18,706 nucleotides of DNA from Zygnema cylindricum (GCA_037447655.1 JBBHKE010003219.1:49172-67877); one strand, 5' to 3'; positions 7,805 to 18,063 are shown, numbered from the stretch's first letter. Notes: a model not told the origin generated them from the sequence alone. Numbers and translations: made by a program.

Positions 7805-8308
7805 GTTGGAATTTTTTAACTTTTTTATCCCTTTTAATTTTTCTTCAACATTTTTTCTCTCATATTTTTCTCTTATAATTTTTCTCCAAGGTGTTTTCTC
7901 TCATATGTCTTCTGCTGTTATATTTTGTCACATCTACTTTTATCTCTTATATTGCTTTTGCTGTGCTTTACATCTCACTTTCTTCTTCTGTATTTTATTT
8001 CATGAATGTTTTGTGCCGAAATTTATTTCACAATTCCTCCTATCTGCCCGTTTTTCAATTCTCTTTCACTCTCCCTTCCCCTCCCGCTCCCCCACCCTCC
8101 CTCTATCCCCCTAGGTCCTCTACTACTTTTCCAATACTAGCGGCACTTTCGAGGGAGGGTCTCTTCCACGCTATTTTGGGTTCGCAGCCGATCTCTACCA
8201 CTTCGGACATTTTGCCCTAAAGTTCAAAACAAGGTCTTATTTTCCTTTTAATTTTTAAATATGTTATTGTTGTTACTATTAACTCTTACTATTATATTGT
8301 TAATATTA

Positions 8309-8310
<2 letters not shown>
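7805..8310 (+). other. Start of intron 3 or 3' flank, T-rich then C/T-rich
   Basis: This T-rich sequence follows the exon 3 donor and turns C/T-rich around 8060-8115. The overlapping open frames at 7758-8114 and 7891-8220 are Phe/Leu/Ser-rich translations of T-rich DNA and are not called. I see no further exon of the upstream gene here. Confidence 0.5.
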
Positions 8311-8311
<1 letters not shown>

Positions 8312-8354
<43 letters not shown>

Positions 8355-8600
8355 CTTTCTCTCCATCTGTCTCTCCTTTCCTCCCCCCCTCCCTCCCTCT
8401 CCCTATTCCCCCTACTCCACCCTCCCTCCCTCCATTCTACCCTCCCTCCCTTCCTCCCTCCCTCCTTCCCTCCCTCTCTGCCCCTCTCCTTCCCTCCCTC
8501 TCTGTCTCTCTCCCTCCCTACCTCCCTACCTACCTACCTCCGTCCCTCCTTCCCTCTCCCCCCCCCCCCCCCCCCCCTCCCTACCTCCTTTTTTCCCTCT
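8312..8600 (+). repeat. (CT)20 microsatellite, polypyrimidine tract and C20 run
   Basis: A near-perfect CT run covers 8312-8352. It is followed by about 250 bp of almost pure pyrimidine (CCCT, CCTT and ACCT units) and an uninterrupted run of 20 C at 8558-8577. The complementary strand is G-rich. Such tracts can form triplex, i-motif or G-quadruplex structures and are prone to length errors in assemblies. The Ser/Leu/Pro frame read through it is not a gene. Confidence 0.9.
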
Positions 8601-8619
8601 TATTCCTTTTTTTTAACAG

Positions 8620-8914
8620 ATATCCCTCTCTAATAAACTGTTTGAGTTACGAAATTCTCCGAATTGCGGAACCGGAAGATTTTCCTCCTCCTCCTCTTCT
8701 CAATTCCTTTTCAAAAACTGTTAATAATACTAATAATAATAAAAATATTAGTAATAAAAATAATAATAATACACCAACATTAGAGGTCGTCGTAAAAGTT
8801 ATAAATAAAAATGGGTCCGAGAGTTTTTGGGTATTTAATGTTAGTAGAGTCCAAAGGGGTATATTGGACCCTTGTTGGTTAACCAATCATTTGTTACCGT
8901 ACAAAATGAACTAG
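8620..8914 (+). other. Doubtful open frame or captured exon
   Basis: A strong acceptor-like signal (TTTTTTTTAACAG, ending at 8619) precedes a frame open for 98 codons and ending at TAG 8912-8914. Its start reads YPSLINCLSYEILRIAEPED, then a Pro run, an Asn-rich stretch from an (AAT)n microsatellite, and EVVVKVINKNGSESFWVF. The frame needs an incoming phase-2 intron, whereas exon 3 ends in phase 0, so it cannot simply continue the gene upstream. I recognise no domain. It may be a fragment of another gene or chance. Confidence 0.2.
8720..8772 (+). repeat. Imperfect (AAT)n microsatellite
   Basis: TAATAATAC, AATAATAATAA and AATAATAATAATAC words make up this stretch, giving an Asn-rich translation inside the doubtful frame. 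Confidence 0.7.
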
Positions 8915-9954
8915 AAACAAAAAATAAATTTTGGTTACGGAAAAAAAAAATGAAAAAGTTACAAAACAAGACAAAAAAAATAGGGAAGGTGACAGAATAT
9001 GAAGTTATTGAATGAATGTTTTAGCTTATAGATTCAGTAGTTATGCTGAAGAAAAAGAAGCTTTGTTTTTTTTTTTTTCTTTTTTTTCCTTTTTTTTTAT
9101 TTGTTCATGTGACTTTTCATCACTAGATGTTAGATTTATTCAAAAGGATTTTTTTCAAAAGGTTTTTTCGTTCCTTTTTTCGTTTTTTTTTGCTAGTTCT
9201 TTGTAGGCTTTGTTTTTTTGTCACGTCTCAAAAATGTATACCAAATAAGCTATTTATTAAAAATGTTTTTTTTTGTTTTTTTTCAAATTTCTCAATATAG
9301 TGTTATATATTTTTGTTTCTAAGCTTTTTGTCGAGCATTTTTTGTCCAAAATCATTTGGTGTTCCACTAAAGGACAAAAAAAAAGGTGAGAACACAGATA
9401 AAACAATTAGTATTAGTAAAACTGACCTAAAAAAAATCACGATAAGGGACAGGATTAGTGTTGTTAAAGCTAATAACAATTTCTGTTGCACAAAAAAAAA
9501 TATATATATATATATATAAATCAACCTCTACAAAAGAAATATCTGCAATTTCTGCAATTTCTACAATTTTCTACATTTTTTTCTAAAAAATGTATAGGTT
9601 TAATATTATTATTACTATGGACACAAGTCATGCCACCAACTCATAATAAGTTCTAGACAACCACCCAACAAATGGTTCCCGGAAGAAGTTTTAGGGTTTT
9701 TTAGGGTTGTTTTTTTAGATCTTTTTTGTGTTGTTTTCTTTAGTTTTTTTTTTGTGTGTGGGTTTTTAGAATGTATTTTTCATTGTGATTTTGCCCTTTT
9801 TGGTGAGCTATTCGTCCATTATCAGCAACTTTATTGCGACTTTACTTCACACGATACTTAGATGGGTTCCCGTTTTTAAAAAGCGGATATTAAAGCTTTC
9901 AAATGCCCATATAAACCCTAAAAAGCGGTGCCCCAGTGCAGACAGCGCCAGTGT
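8915..9954. other. AT-rich spacer with homopolymer runs, no gene seen
   Basis: This region is dominated by T and A runs. It includes a (TA)9 microsatellite at 9501-9518 and a short run of TTCTGCAAT-like units near 9541-9575. The open frames near 9012-9206 and 9303-9524 are low in complexity. TTTTAGGG-type words begin to appear near 9690, and the composition moves towards the satellite that follows. Confidence 0.55.
9501..9518. repeat. (TA)9 microsatellite
   Basis: A perfect TA dinucleotide run follows an A-run. Confidence 0.85.
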
Positions 9955-10457
9955 CCCTTGATATAACCACATATTATTCCACTGAGATAGTTTACCATCC
10001 TTGGTTTGACTGTACTGGTTTCTAGGATTTTTTGAGGTTTTTAGTATTTTTACAGTTTTTAGAGTTTTTTAGAGTTTTTTAGGTGATTGTCTCTTAATAT
10101 AACCACATATTATTCCACTCAGATATTTTACAATCCTTGGTTTGACTGCAATTGTTACTAGGGTTTTTACGTATTTTTAGGGTTTTTAAGGTGGGTTTCT
10201 AGGTTTTTAGTATTTTTACAGTTTTTAGATTTTTTCGGTTATTATCTCTTAATGTAACCACGTATTAATCCACTCAAATATTTTATCATCCTTGGTTTGA
10301 CTGTACTCATTGCTAGGGTATTTAGGGTTTTTCAGGGTTTTTAGTATTTCCACAGTTTTTAGAGTTTTTTAGGTTATTGTCTCTTAATATAACCACATAA
10401 TATTCCACTCAGATAGTTTACCATCCCTAGTTTGACTGTACTCGTTGCTAGGGTTTT

Positions 10458-10789
10458 ACTTTTTTGTAGGGTATTTTAGTAATTTTTAGGGATTTTAGGG
10501 TTTTTAGAGTTTTTCAGAGTTTTTCAGGTTAATGTCTCTTAATGTAACCACATAATATTCCACTCAGATAGTTTACCATCCCTGGTTTGACTGTACTCGT
10601 TGCTAGGGTTTTTCGAGTTGTTTACTTTTTTGTAGGGTATTTTAGTAATTTTTAGGGATTTTAGGGTTTTTAGAGTTTTTCAGAGTTTTTCAGGTTAATG
10701 TCTCTTAATGTAACCACATAATATTCCACTCAGATAGTTTACCATCCCTGGTTTGACTGTACTCGTTGCTAGGGTTTTTCGAGTTGTTT
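10458..10789 (+). repeat. Perfect 166-bp tandem duplication within the satellite
   Basis: 10458-10623 and 10624-10789 read identically to my eye, both starting ACTTTTTTGTAGGGTATTTT and ending TTTTTCGAGTTGTTT. Other adjacent units differ by many substitutions, so this is a recent duplication or an assembly echo. Confidence 0.8.
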
Positions 10790-11689
10790 AGGGTTTTTTA
10801 GTATTTTTAGTATTTTTATAGTTTTTAGAGTTTTTTGAGTTTTTGAGGTTATTGTCTCTTAATACAACCACATATTATCCCACTTAGATAGTTTACCATC
10901 CATGGTTGGACTGTACTCGTTGCTAGGGTTTTTATGGTTTTTAAGGTTGTTTTAGGATTTTTAGGGTTATTTGGGTTTTTTTGGGTTTTTTGGGTTTTTT
11001 AGGGTTTTTTAGTGTATTTAGTATTTTTACAGTGTTTAGAGTTTTTTTGTGTTTTTTAAGTTATTGTCTCTTAATACAACTACATATTATTCCACTCAGA
11101 TAGTTTACCATCCCTAGTTTGACTGTACTCGTTGCTAGGATTTTTAGGCTTTTTAAGGATTTTTAGGGTTTTTAGTATTTTTACAGTTTTTAGAGTGTTT
11201 TGTGTTTTTTAGGTTATTCTCTTTTAATAACCACATATTATGCCACTCAGACAGTTACCATCCCTGGTGTGACTGTTGCTAGGGTTTTAAGGTTTTTTTA
11301 GGGATTTTAGGGTTTTTAGTAGTATTTACAATTTTTAGAGTTTTTAAGGTTATTATCTCTTAATATAACCACATATTATTCCACTGAGATAGTTTACCAT
11401 CCCTAGTTTGACTGTACTCGTTGCTAGGATTTTTAAGGTTTTTTAGGGTTTTTAGAGTTTTTAGTATTTTTACAGTTTTTATAGTTTTTTTGAGCTTTTT
11501 AGGTTATTGTCTCTTAATATAACCGCATAAAACTCCACTCAGATAGTTTACCATCCCTGGTTTGACTGTTCTCATTGCTAGGGTTTTTATGGTTTTTTAC
11601 GGTTTTTAGGGTTTTTTAGGGTTTTTAGGGTTTTTTAGGGTTTTTAGTATTTTTACAGTTTTTAGAGTTTTTTTATAGTTTTCAAGGTT

Positions 11690-13430
11690 ATTGTCTCTTA
11701 ATATAACCACATATTATTCCACTTAGATAGTTTACCATCCCTGTTTTGACTGTACTCGTTTCTAGGATTTTTAGGGTTTTTTAGGGTTTTTGAGGGTTTT
11801 TAGGGTTTTTAGTAATTTTACTGTTTTTAGAGTTTTTCTTTTTAGGTTATTATCTCTTAACATACCCACATACTATTCCACTTAGATAGTTTACCATCCA
11901 TAGCTTGACTGTACCCGTTGCTAGGGTTTTTTAAGGTTTTTAGTATTTTTACAGTTTATAGAGTTTTTTTGTGTTTTTTAGGTTATTGTCTCTTAATATA
12001 ACCACATGTGAATCCACTTAGATAGTTTTAGGGTTTTTGAGGGTTTTAAAGGGTTTTTAGGGTTTTTAGGGCTTTTTAGGGTTTTTTCGTATTTTTTGTA
12101 TCTTTACAGTTTTTAGAGTTTTTTTGTGTTTTTTAGGTTATTGTCTCTTAATAAAACCACATATTATTCCACTGAGATAGTTTACCATCCCTGGTTTGAC
12201 TGTACTCGTTGCTAGGGTTTTTAGGGTATTTAGAGTTTTTTAGGGTTTTTAGGGTTTTTAGAGTATTTTATAGTTTTTTGGGTTATTGTCTCTTAATATA
12301 ACCACATATTATTCCACTTAGATAGTTTACCATCCCTGTTTTGACTGTTCTCGTTTCTAGGTTTTTTTAGGGTTTTTTAGGGTTTTTAGTATTTTTACTG
12401 TTTTTAGAGTTTTTCTGTGTTTTTTAGGTTATTATCTCTTAACATAACCACATATTATTCCACTTAGATAGTTTACCATCCATAGCTTGACTGTACCCGT
12501 TGCTAGGGTTTTTAGGGTTTTTAGTATTTTTACAGTTTACAGAGTTTTTTTTGTGTTTTTTAGGTTGTTGTCTCTTAATATAACCACGTGTGAATCCACT
12601 TAGATAGTTTTAGGGTTTTTGAGGGTTTTGAGGGTTTTTTTAGGATTTTTAGAGTTTTTAAAGGTTTTATAGGGTTTTTTAGGGTTTTTTAGTATTTTTA
12701 GTATTTTTATAGTTTTAGGAGTTTTTTTGTGTTTTTGAGGTTATTGTCTCTTAATATAACCACATATTATTCCACTCAGATTGTTTACCATCCCTGGTTT
12801 GACTGTACTCGTTGCTAGGGTTTTTAGGGTTTTTTAGGGTTTTTAGGGTTTTTTAGGGTTTTTAGTATTTTTACAGTTTTTAGAGTTTTTTTGTGTTTTT
12901 TAAGTTTTTGTCTCTTAATATAACCACATATTATTCCACTGAGATAGTTTACCTTCCCTAGTTTGACTGTACTCGTTGCTAGGGTTTTTAGGGTGTTTAG
13001 GGTTTTTTAGGGTTTTTAGTAATTTTACTGTTTTTAGAGTTTTAGTGTTTTTTAGGTTATTGTCTCTTAACATAACCACATATTATTCCACTTGGATAGT
13101 TTACCATCCATAGTTTGACTGCACCCGTTGCTAGGGTTTTTAGGGTTTTTTAGGGTTTTTAGTATTTTTACAGTTATAGAGTTTTTTTTGTGTTTTTAAG
13201 GTTATTGTCTCTTAATGTAACCAAATATGATTCCACTAAGATAGTTTTAGGGTTTTTTAGGTTATTGTCTCGTAATATAAACACATATGATTCCACTTAG
13301 ATAGTTTACCAACCCTAGTTTGACTGTACTCGTTGCTAGGGTGTTTAGGATTTTTTAGGGTTATTTAGGGTTTTTTTGTATTTTAGTATTTTTACAGTTT
13401 TTAGAGTTTTTTGTGTTTTTGAGGTTATTG
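11690..13430 (+). repeat. Higher-order (four-unit) organisation of the satellite
   Basis: A characteristic succession recurs. It consists of a unit usually with TGTTTTGAC and CTCGTTTCTAGG, then one with CATCCATAG and ACCCGTTGC, then one with GAATCC or GATTCC and a lost TTGACTGT core, then a standard unit. It starts near 11698, 12294 and 12915, a period of about 600 bp. The third block is less exact. A related GAATCC unit recurs near 15246. Confidence 0.6.
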
Positions 13431-16196
13431 TCTCTTAATATAACCACATATTATTCCACTTAGATAGTTTACCATCCCTGGTTTGACTGTACTCGTTGCT
13501 AGGGTTTTTAGGGTTTTTTAGAGTTTTTTAGGGTTTTTCAGGGTTTTAGGGTATTTAGTATTTTTACAGTGTTTAGATTTTTTTTGTGTTTTTTAAGTTA
13601 TTGTCTTTTAATATAACCACATATTATTCCACTCAGATTGTTTACCATCCCTGGTTTGACTGTACTCGTTGCTAGGGATTTTAGGGTTTTTTAGGGTTTT
13701 CAGTATTTTTTCAGTTTTTATAGTTTTTTATAGGTTTTTAGGTTATTATATCTTAATATAGCCACATATTATTCCACTCAGATAGTTTACCATCTTTGAT
13801 TTGACTGTACTCGTTGCTAGGGTTTTTAGGGTTTTTTAGGGTTTTTTAGTATTTTTAGTATTTTTATAGTTTTTAGAGTTTTTTGTGTTTTTTAGGCTAT
13901 TGTCTCTTAATATAACCACATGTTATTCCACATAGATAGTTTACCATCCCTGGTTGGACTGTACTCGTTGCTAGGGTTTTTATGGTTTTTAAGCTTGTTT
14001 TAGGGTTTTTAAGGGTATTTAGGGGTTTTTAGGTTTTTTTAGGGTTTTTCAGGATTTTTAGGGTTTTTAGTATTTTTAGTGTTTGGAGTTTTTTTTGTGT
14101 TTTTTAATTTATTGCCTCTAATATTCCTCTCAGATAGTTTACCATCCCCTGGTTTGACTGTACTCGTTGCTAGGGTTTTTAGGGTTGTTTAGGGTTTTTT
14201 AGTATTTTTAGTATTTTTTTAGTTTTTAGAGTTTTTTGTGTTTTTGAGGTTATTGTCTCTTAATGCAACCACATATTATTCCACTTAGATAGTTTACCAT
14301 CCCTGGTTGGACTGTACTCGTTGCTAGGGTTTTATGGTTTTTAAGGTTGTTTTAGGATTTTTAGGGTTATTAGGGTTTTTTAGGGTTTTTAGGGTATTTA
14401 GTAATTTTACAGTGTTTAGAGTTTTTTTGTGTTTTTTAAGTTATTGTCTTTTAATATAACCACATATTATTCCACTTAGATTGTTTACCATCCCTAGTTT
14501 GATTATACTCGTTGCTAGGATTTTTAGGGTTTTTTAGGGTTTTTTAGGGTTTTCAGTATTTTTTCAGTTTTTATAGCTTTTTATAGTTTTTTAGGTTATT
14601 GTCTCTTAATATAACCACATATCTTTGGTTTGACTGTACTCGTTGCTAGGGTTTTTAGGGTTTTTTTGGGTTTTTTAGTTTTTTAGTATTTTTATAGTTT
14701 TTAGAGTTTTTTGTGTTTTTGAGGTTATTGTCGCTTAATATAACCACATATTATTCCACATAGATAGTTTACCATCCCTGGTTTCCCTGTACTCGTTGTT
14801 AGGGTTTTTATGGTTTTTAAGGTTGTTTTAGGGTTTTTAGGGTTTTATAGGGTTTTTTAGGGATTTTTAGGTTTTTTTAGGATTTTTAGGGTTTTTAGTA
14901 ATTTTACTGTTTTTAGAGTTTTTGTGTTTTTTTGGTTATTCTCTTAACATAACCACATATTATTCCACTCAGATAGTTTACCATCCCTGGTTTGACTGTA
15001 CTCGTTGCTAGGGTTTTTAGAGTTGTTTAGGGTTTTTTAGTATTTTTAGTATTTTTATAGTTTTAAGAGTTTTTTGAGTTTTTGAGGTTATTGTCTCTTA
15101 ATATAACCACATATTATTCCACTGAGATAGTTTACCATCCCTGTTTTGACTGTACTCGTTTCTAGGGTTTTTAGGGTTTTTTAGGGTTTTTAGTATTTTT
15201 ACAGTTTATAGAGTTTTTTTTGTGTTTTTTAGGTTGTTGTCTCTTAATATAACCACATATGAATCCACTTAGATAGTTTTAGGGTTTTAGAGGGTTTTTT
15301 AGGGTTTTTAGAGTTTTTAAAGGTTTATAAGGGTTTTTTAGGGTTTTTTAGTATTTTTAGTATTTTTATAGTTTTTAGAGTTTTTTGTGTTTTTGAGGTT
15401 ACTATCTCTTAATATAACCACATGTTATTCCACTCAGATTGTTTACCATCCCTGGTTTGACTGTACTCGTTGCTAGGGTTTTTAGGGTTTTTTAGGGTTT
15501 TTAGTATTTTTACTGTTTTTAGAGTTTTTTTGTGTTTTTTAAGTTATTTTCTCTTAATATAATCACATATTATTCCACTATGATAGTTTACCTTCCCTAG
15601 TTTGACTGTACTCGTTTGCAAGGGTTTTTAGGGTGTTTAGGATTTTTAGTATTTCTACAGTTTTTTGAGTTTTTTTGTGTTTTTTAAGTTATTTTCTCTT
15701 AATATAACCACAAATTATTCCACTCAGATAGTTTACCATTCCTGGTTTGACTGTAGTCGTTGCTAGGGTTTTTAGGGTTTTTTAGGGTTTTTAGGGTGTT
15801 TAGGGTTTTTAGTATTTTTACAGTTTTTTGAGTTTTTTTGTGTTTTTTAAGTTATTTTCTCTTAATATAACCACATTTTATTCCACTTAGATATTTTTAC
15901 CCTCACTGTTTTGACTGTACTCGTTTCTAGGGTTTTTAGGGTTTTTTAGAGTTTTTTAGAGTTTTTTAGGGTTTTTAGGGTTTTTAGTAATTTTACTGTT
16001 TTTAGAGTTTTTCTGTGTTTTTTAGGTTATTATCTCTTAATATAACCACATATTGTTCCACTTGGATAGTTTACCATCCATAGTTTGACTGTACTCGTTT
16101 CTAAGGTTTTAGGGTTTTTTGAGGGTTTTTAGGGTTTTTAGGGTTTTTAGTAATTTTACTGTTTTTAGAGTTTTTCTGTGTTTTTTAGGTTATTAT

Positions 16197-16206
16197 NNNN
16201 NNNNNN
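16197..16206. other. Assembly gap (10 N)
   Basis: Ten N bases interrupt the last satellite unit in mid-core. Unrelated sequence follows, so array length and true linkage across this point are unknown. Confidence 0.98.
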
Positions 16207-16407
16207 CACTATCCAGACTCCTCGACCAATCCCAGACTGGTGTCATCACCCATCCCAAAAAAGGAAAAAAGAAAAACAGAAGGAAAAATAAGGAAAAATC
16301 GTTAAAGAAATAAGGAAAAATCGTGAAGGAAAAATGTAGATAATAAAAACTTATGATAAATTATTGCAAAATTTAGAAGTTAGTTTTCCTTGTTAATTTT
16401 ACAATAC
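16207..16407. other. Short AT-rich segment after the gap
   Basis: It begins with a non-repetitive stretch (CACTATCCAGACTCCTCGAC) and continues A-rich with three AAGGAAAAATCGT-like copies at about 16280-16336. No gene is seen. The open frame 16119-16313 spans the N run and is meaningless. Confidence 0.5.
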
Positions 16408-16588
16408 AAGAAAGAGAGGGAGGGAGAGAGAGAGAGAGGGAGCGATAGGGAGGAGAGGGGGGGAGAGGGAGAGGAAGAGAGAGCGAGAGAGAGAGAGCGA
16501 GAGAGGGAGGGAGAGAGAGAGGGGAGAGAGAGAGGGAGAGAGAGAGAGAAGAGAGAGAGAGAGAGTGAGAGAGAGAGACAGAGAGAGA
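16408..16588 (+). repeat. GA-rich microsatellite and polypurine tract
   Basis: Imperfect GA/GGGA repeats on the + strand are almost wholly purine. The Glu/Arg-rich translation is an artefact. It is similar in kind to 775-968 but not a copy of it. Confidence 0.9.
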
Positions 16589-17028
16589 TGAAGAGATCGA
16601 CAGAAAATTCTGTTTTATGGGTGTTTACTTATCATTGGCATGAAACAAAATTCATTTCTTAAAATTTTTTCTCCTTGTTTTTTGTTAATCATTTTTTAAT
16701 GACTATTGGTGTAGTCGAAAGAGTTCTATGAAATAAAACCTTTTATAAGCCTATTAAATGTTTTTTTTTCCATTTTTTTTTGTGGATTAAGCATATTTTT
16801 TTGGTACAAAATAGGGGTTTGATTGTGGGATAAACTCTTTTATCTGAGAAATTGTAAAGTATTTAGTGTGGATTCAAATAAATAATTACCAAATATTGTA
16901 AAGTCGTTAAAAAAAAAGTAATTAATCACTACAGTATATCGCTATTATATGTAATATAGCAAAATAATTGTAAAAAGTATTTTTTTCAAATATTTATGGT
17001 GTACGAGTTTTGGATGGTGTTTTGAGGA
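16589..17028. other. AT-rich spacer, nothing recognised
   Basis: This is AT-rich with T and A runs. No open frame, RNA or repeat stands out. Confidence 0.5.
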
Positions 17029-17072
17029 TTTTTAGGGTTTTTAGGGTTTTTAGGGTTTTTAGGGTTTTTAGG
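17029..17072 (+). repeat. Small (TTTTTAGGG)5 island
   Basis: Five consecutive 9-bp TTTTTAGGG units (the last one reads TTTTTAGG) lie beyond the gap. They share orientation with the spacer repeats of the large satellite but lack its non-telomeric core. Confidence 0.9.
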
Positions 17073-17320
17073 ATTTTGGGGGTTTTCTAGGGATATTAGA
17101 GTTTTTTTTTTTAGGGTTGGATGGAATTTTTACAAAATAAAAAGAAAAATTGACCAGAAAAAAAAAAAAACATGGGATGATGATGATGCTAATGGTTGAA
17201 TTAATGGTTCAAAAAATAACAAAAACAATTAAGAAGCTCACAAAAACATTAATAGAAACGTACCAAAATTGGAAACTTACATGAACAATAAACAAAATTA
17301 AACACAGTTAAAAACTTACA
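17073..17320. other. AT-rich spacer
   Basis: T-rich up to about 17140, then strongly A-rich on the + strand. No gene or RNA is seen. Confidence 0.5.
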
Positions 17321-17562
17321 GAAACAATTCTCGAGTTAAACCCTTGATTTAAAGTTGACGAACAAAAAACTGAAAACTCTTAAAGGACTCTTGAAAAAAC
17401 TCAACAAATAACAAAAACTTAATAAATTAAAAAACTCAACAAATTAAAAAACTTACACAAATAAAAAAACTTAAACAAATTAAAACTCTTGAACAAGTTC
17501 AAAAAACTAAAACGCTTACATAAACAATTCTCGAGTTAACCCCTCGATTTGAAGTTGTCGAA
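17321..17562 (+). repeat. 42-bp direct repeat pair spaced 200 bp, with A-rich repeats between
   Basis: AAACAATTCTCGAGTTAA with its following CCCTTGATTTAAAGTTG at 17321-17362 recurs with few changes at 17521-17562. Between them are degenerate AAATTAAAAAACTTA/CAAC units. The pair may be the ends of one roughly 200-bp tandem unit. Confidence 0.7.
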
Positions 17563-17655
17563 GTCGAATATAAGACGAAAGAAATCGCAACGCCCAAATT
17601 TCTTCTCGACTTTCCACTTCCACTTCCACTTTTTCCACCACCTAAACCCATTTAT

Positions 17656-17947
17656 AACCCCCGACAATTTTTTTAAAACCCCAACAACTTTTCAAAAACC
17701 CCACGACTATTTAAAACGCCGACAAATTTTTAAAATCCCCAACGACTTTTTAAAAACCCCAAGGACTTTATAGCTCCAACAAAAATTTTAAAACCCCCAA
17801 CAACTTTTAAAACCCCAACAAATTTCTAAAAACCCCAACAAAGTTTTAAAAAAACTTAACGACCTTTTAAAAACCCCAACAAAGTTTTTAAAACCCTTTC
17901 AAAAATCCCCAAAAACTCTTTAGAAACCCCAACAACACTTTAAAAAA
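17656..17947 (+). repeat. Minisatellite, about 15 units of 18-21 bp
   Basis: Units are variants of AACCCCAACAAATTTTTAAA, with the third part varying (GACAATT, CGACTTT, AAAGTTT). They run head to tail with a mean length near 19 bp. The open frame 17549-17773 runs into the array and is not a gene by any sign I can see. Confidence 0.85.
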
Positions 17948-18063
17948 CGCGTTAAAATTCATGTTTTTATATCTAACGTGTTTAAATTTCTATCCTTATC
18001 ATGGTCAAACCAAAGATAGTTTTCAAAATTTACACACATTTTTAGTATAATACCCATAATCCA
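17948..18063. other. AT-rich spacer
   Basis: A short AT-rich joint between two tandem arrays, with nothing recognised. Confidence 0.5.

Larger units (their letters stand above)
9955..16196 (+). repeat. Composite telomere-like satellite array, about 40 units averaging near 156 bp
   Basis: Head-to-tail units share a core read in order as GTCTCTTAATATAACCACAT, ATTATTCCACTCAGATAG, TTTACCATCCCTGGTTTGAC and TGTACTCGTTGCTAGGG. A variable spacer of TTTTTAGGG/TTTTTTAGGG repeats follows, then TAGTATTTTTACAG, TTTTTAGAG and a TTTTTTGTGTTTTTTAGG-like end. By hand I count about 40 cores between 9966 and 16040. Spacing is mostly 135-210 bp, because the telomere-like part varies; one truncated unit near 13213 is only about 60 bp. 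All units have the same orientation. The array ends abruptly at an assembly gap. The motif resembles but does not equal the plant telomere TTTAGGG, so I read it as an interstitial satellite that may lie within intron 3. Confidence 0.93.

Noticed and set aside
8308-8616. 102-residue Ser/Leu/Pro open frame
   Set aside because: It is a translation of the polypyrimidine tract with no protein-like composition.
9955-16196. A true chromosome end (telomere)
   Set aside because: The motif is not a uniform TTTAGGG array. It alternates with a complex core, and unrelated sequence occurs beyond the gap, so it is interstitial.
16119-16313. Open frame across the N run
   Set aside because: It passes through unknown bases and combines satellite with unrelated sequence.
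16390-16662. 90-residue Glu/Arg-rich frame
   Set aside because: It is encoded by the GA microsatellite and has no domain.
17549-17773. 74-residue open frame
   Set aside because: Its second half lies in the 19-bp minisatellite and its first half is a His/Phe-rich translation of CCACTT repeats.
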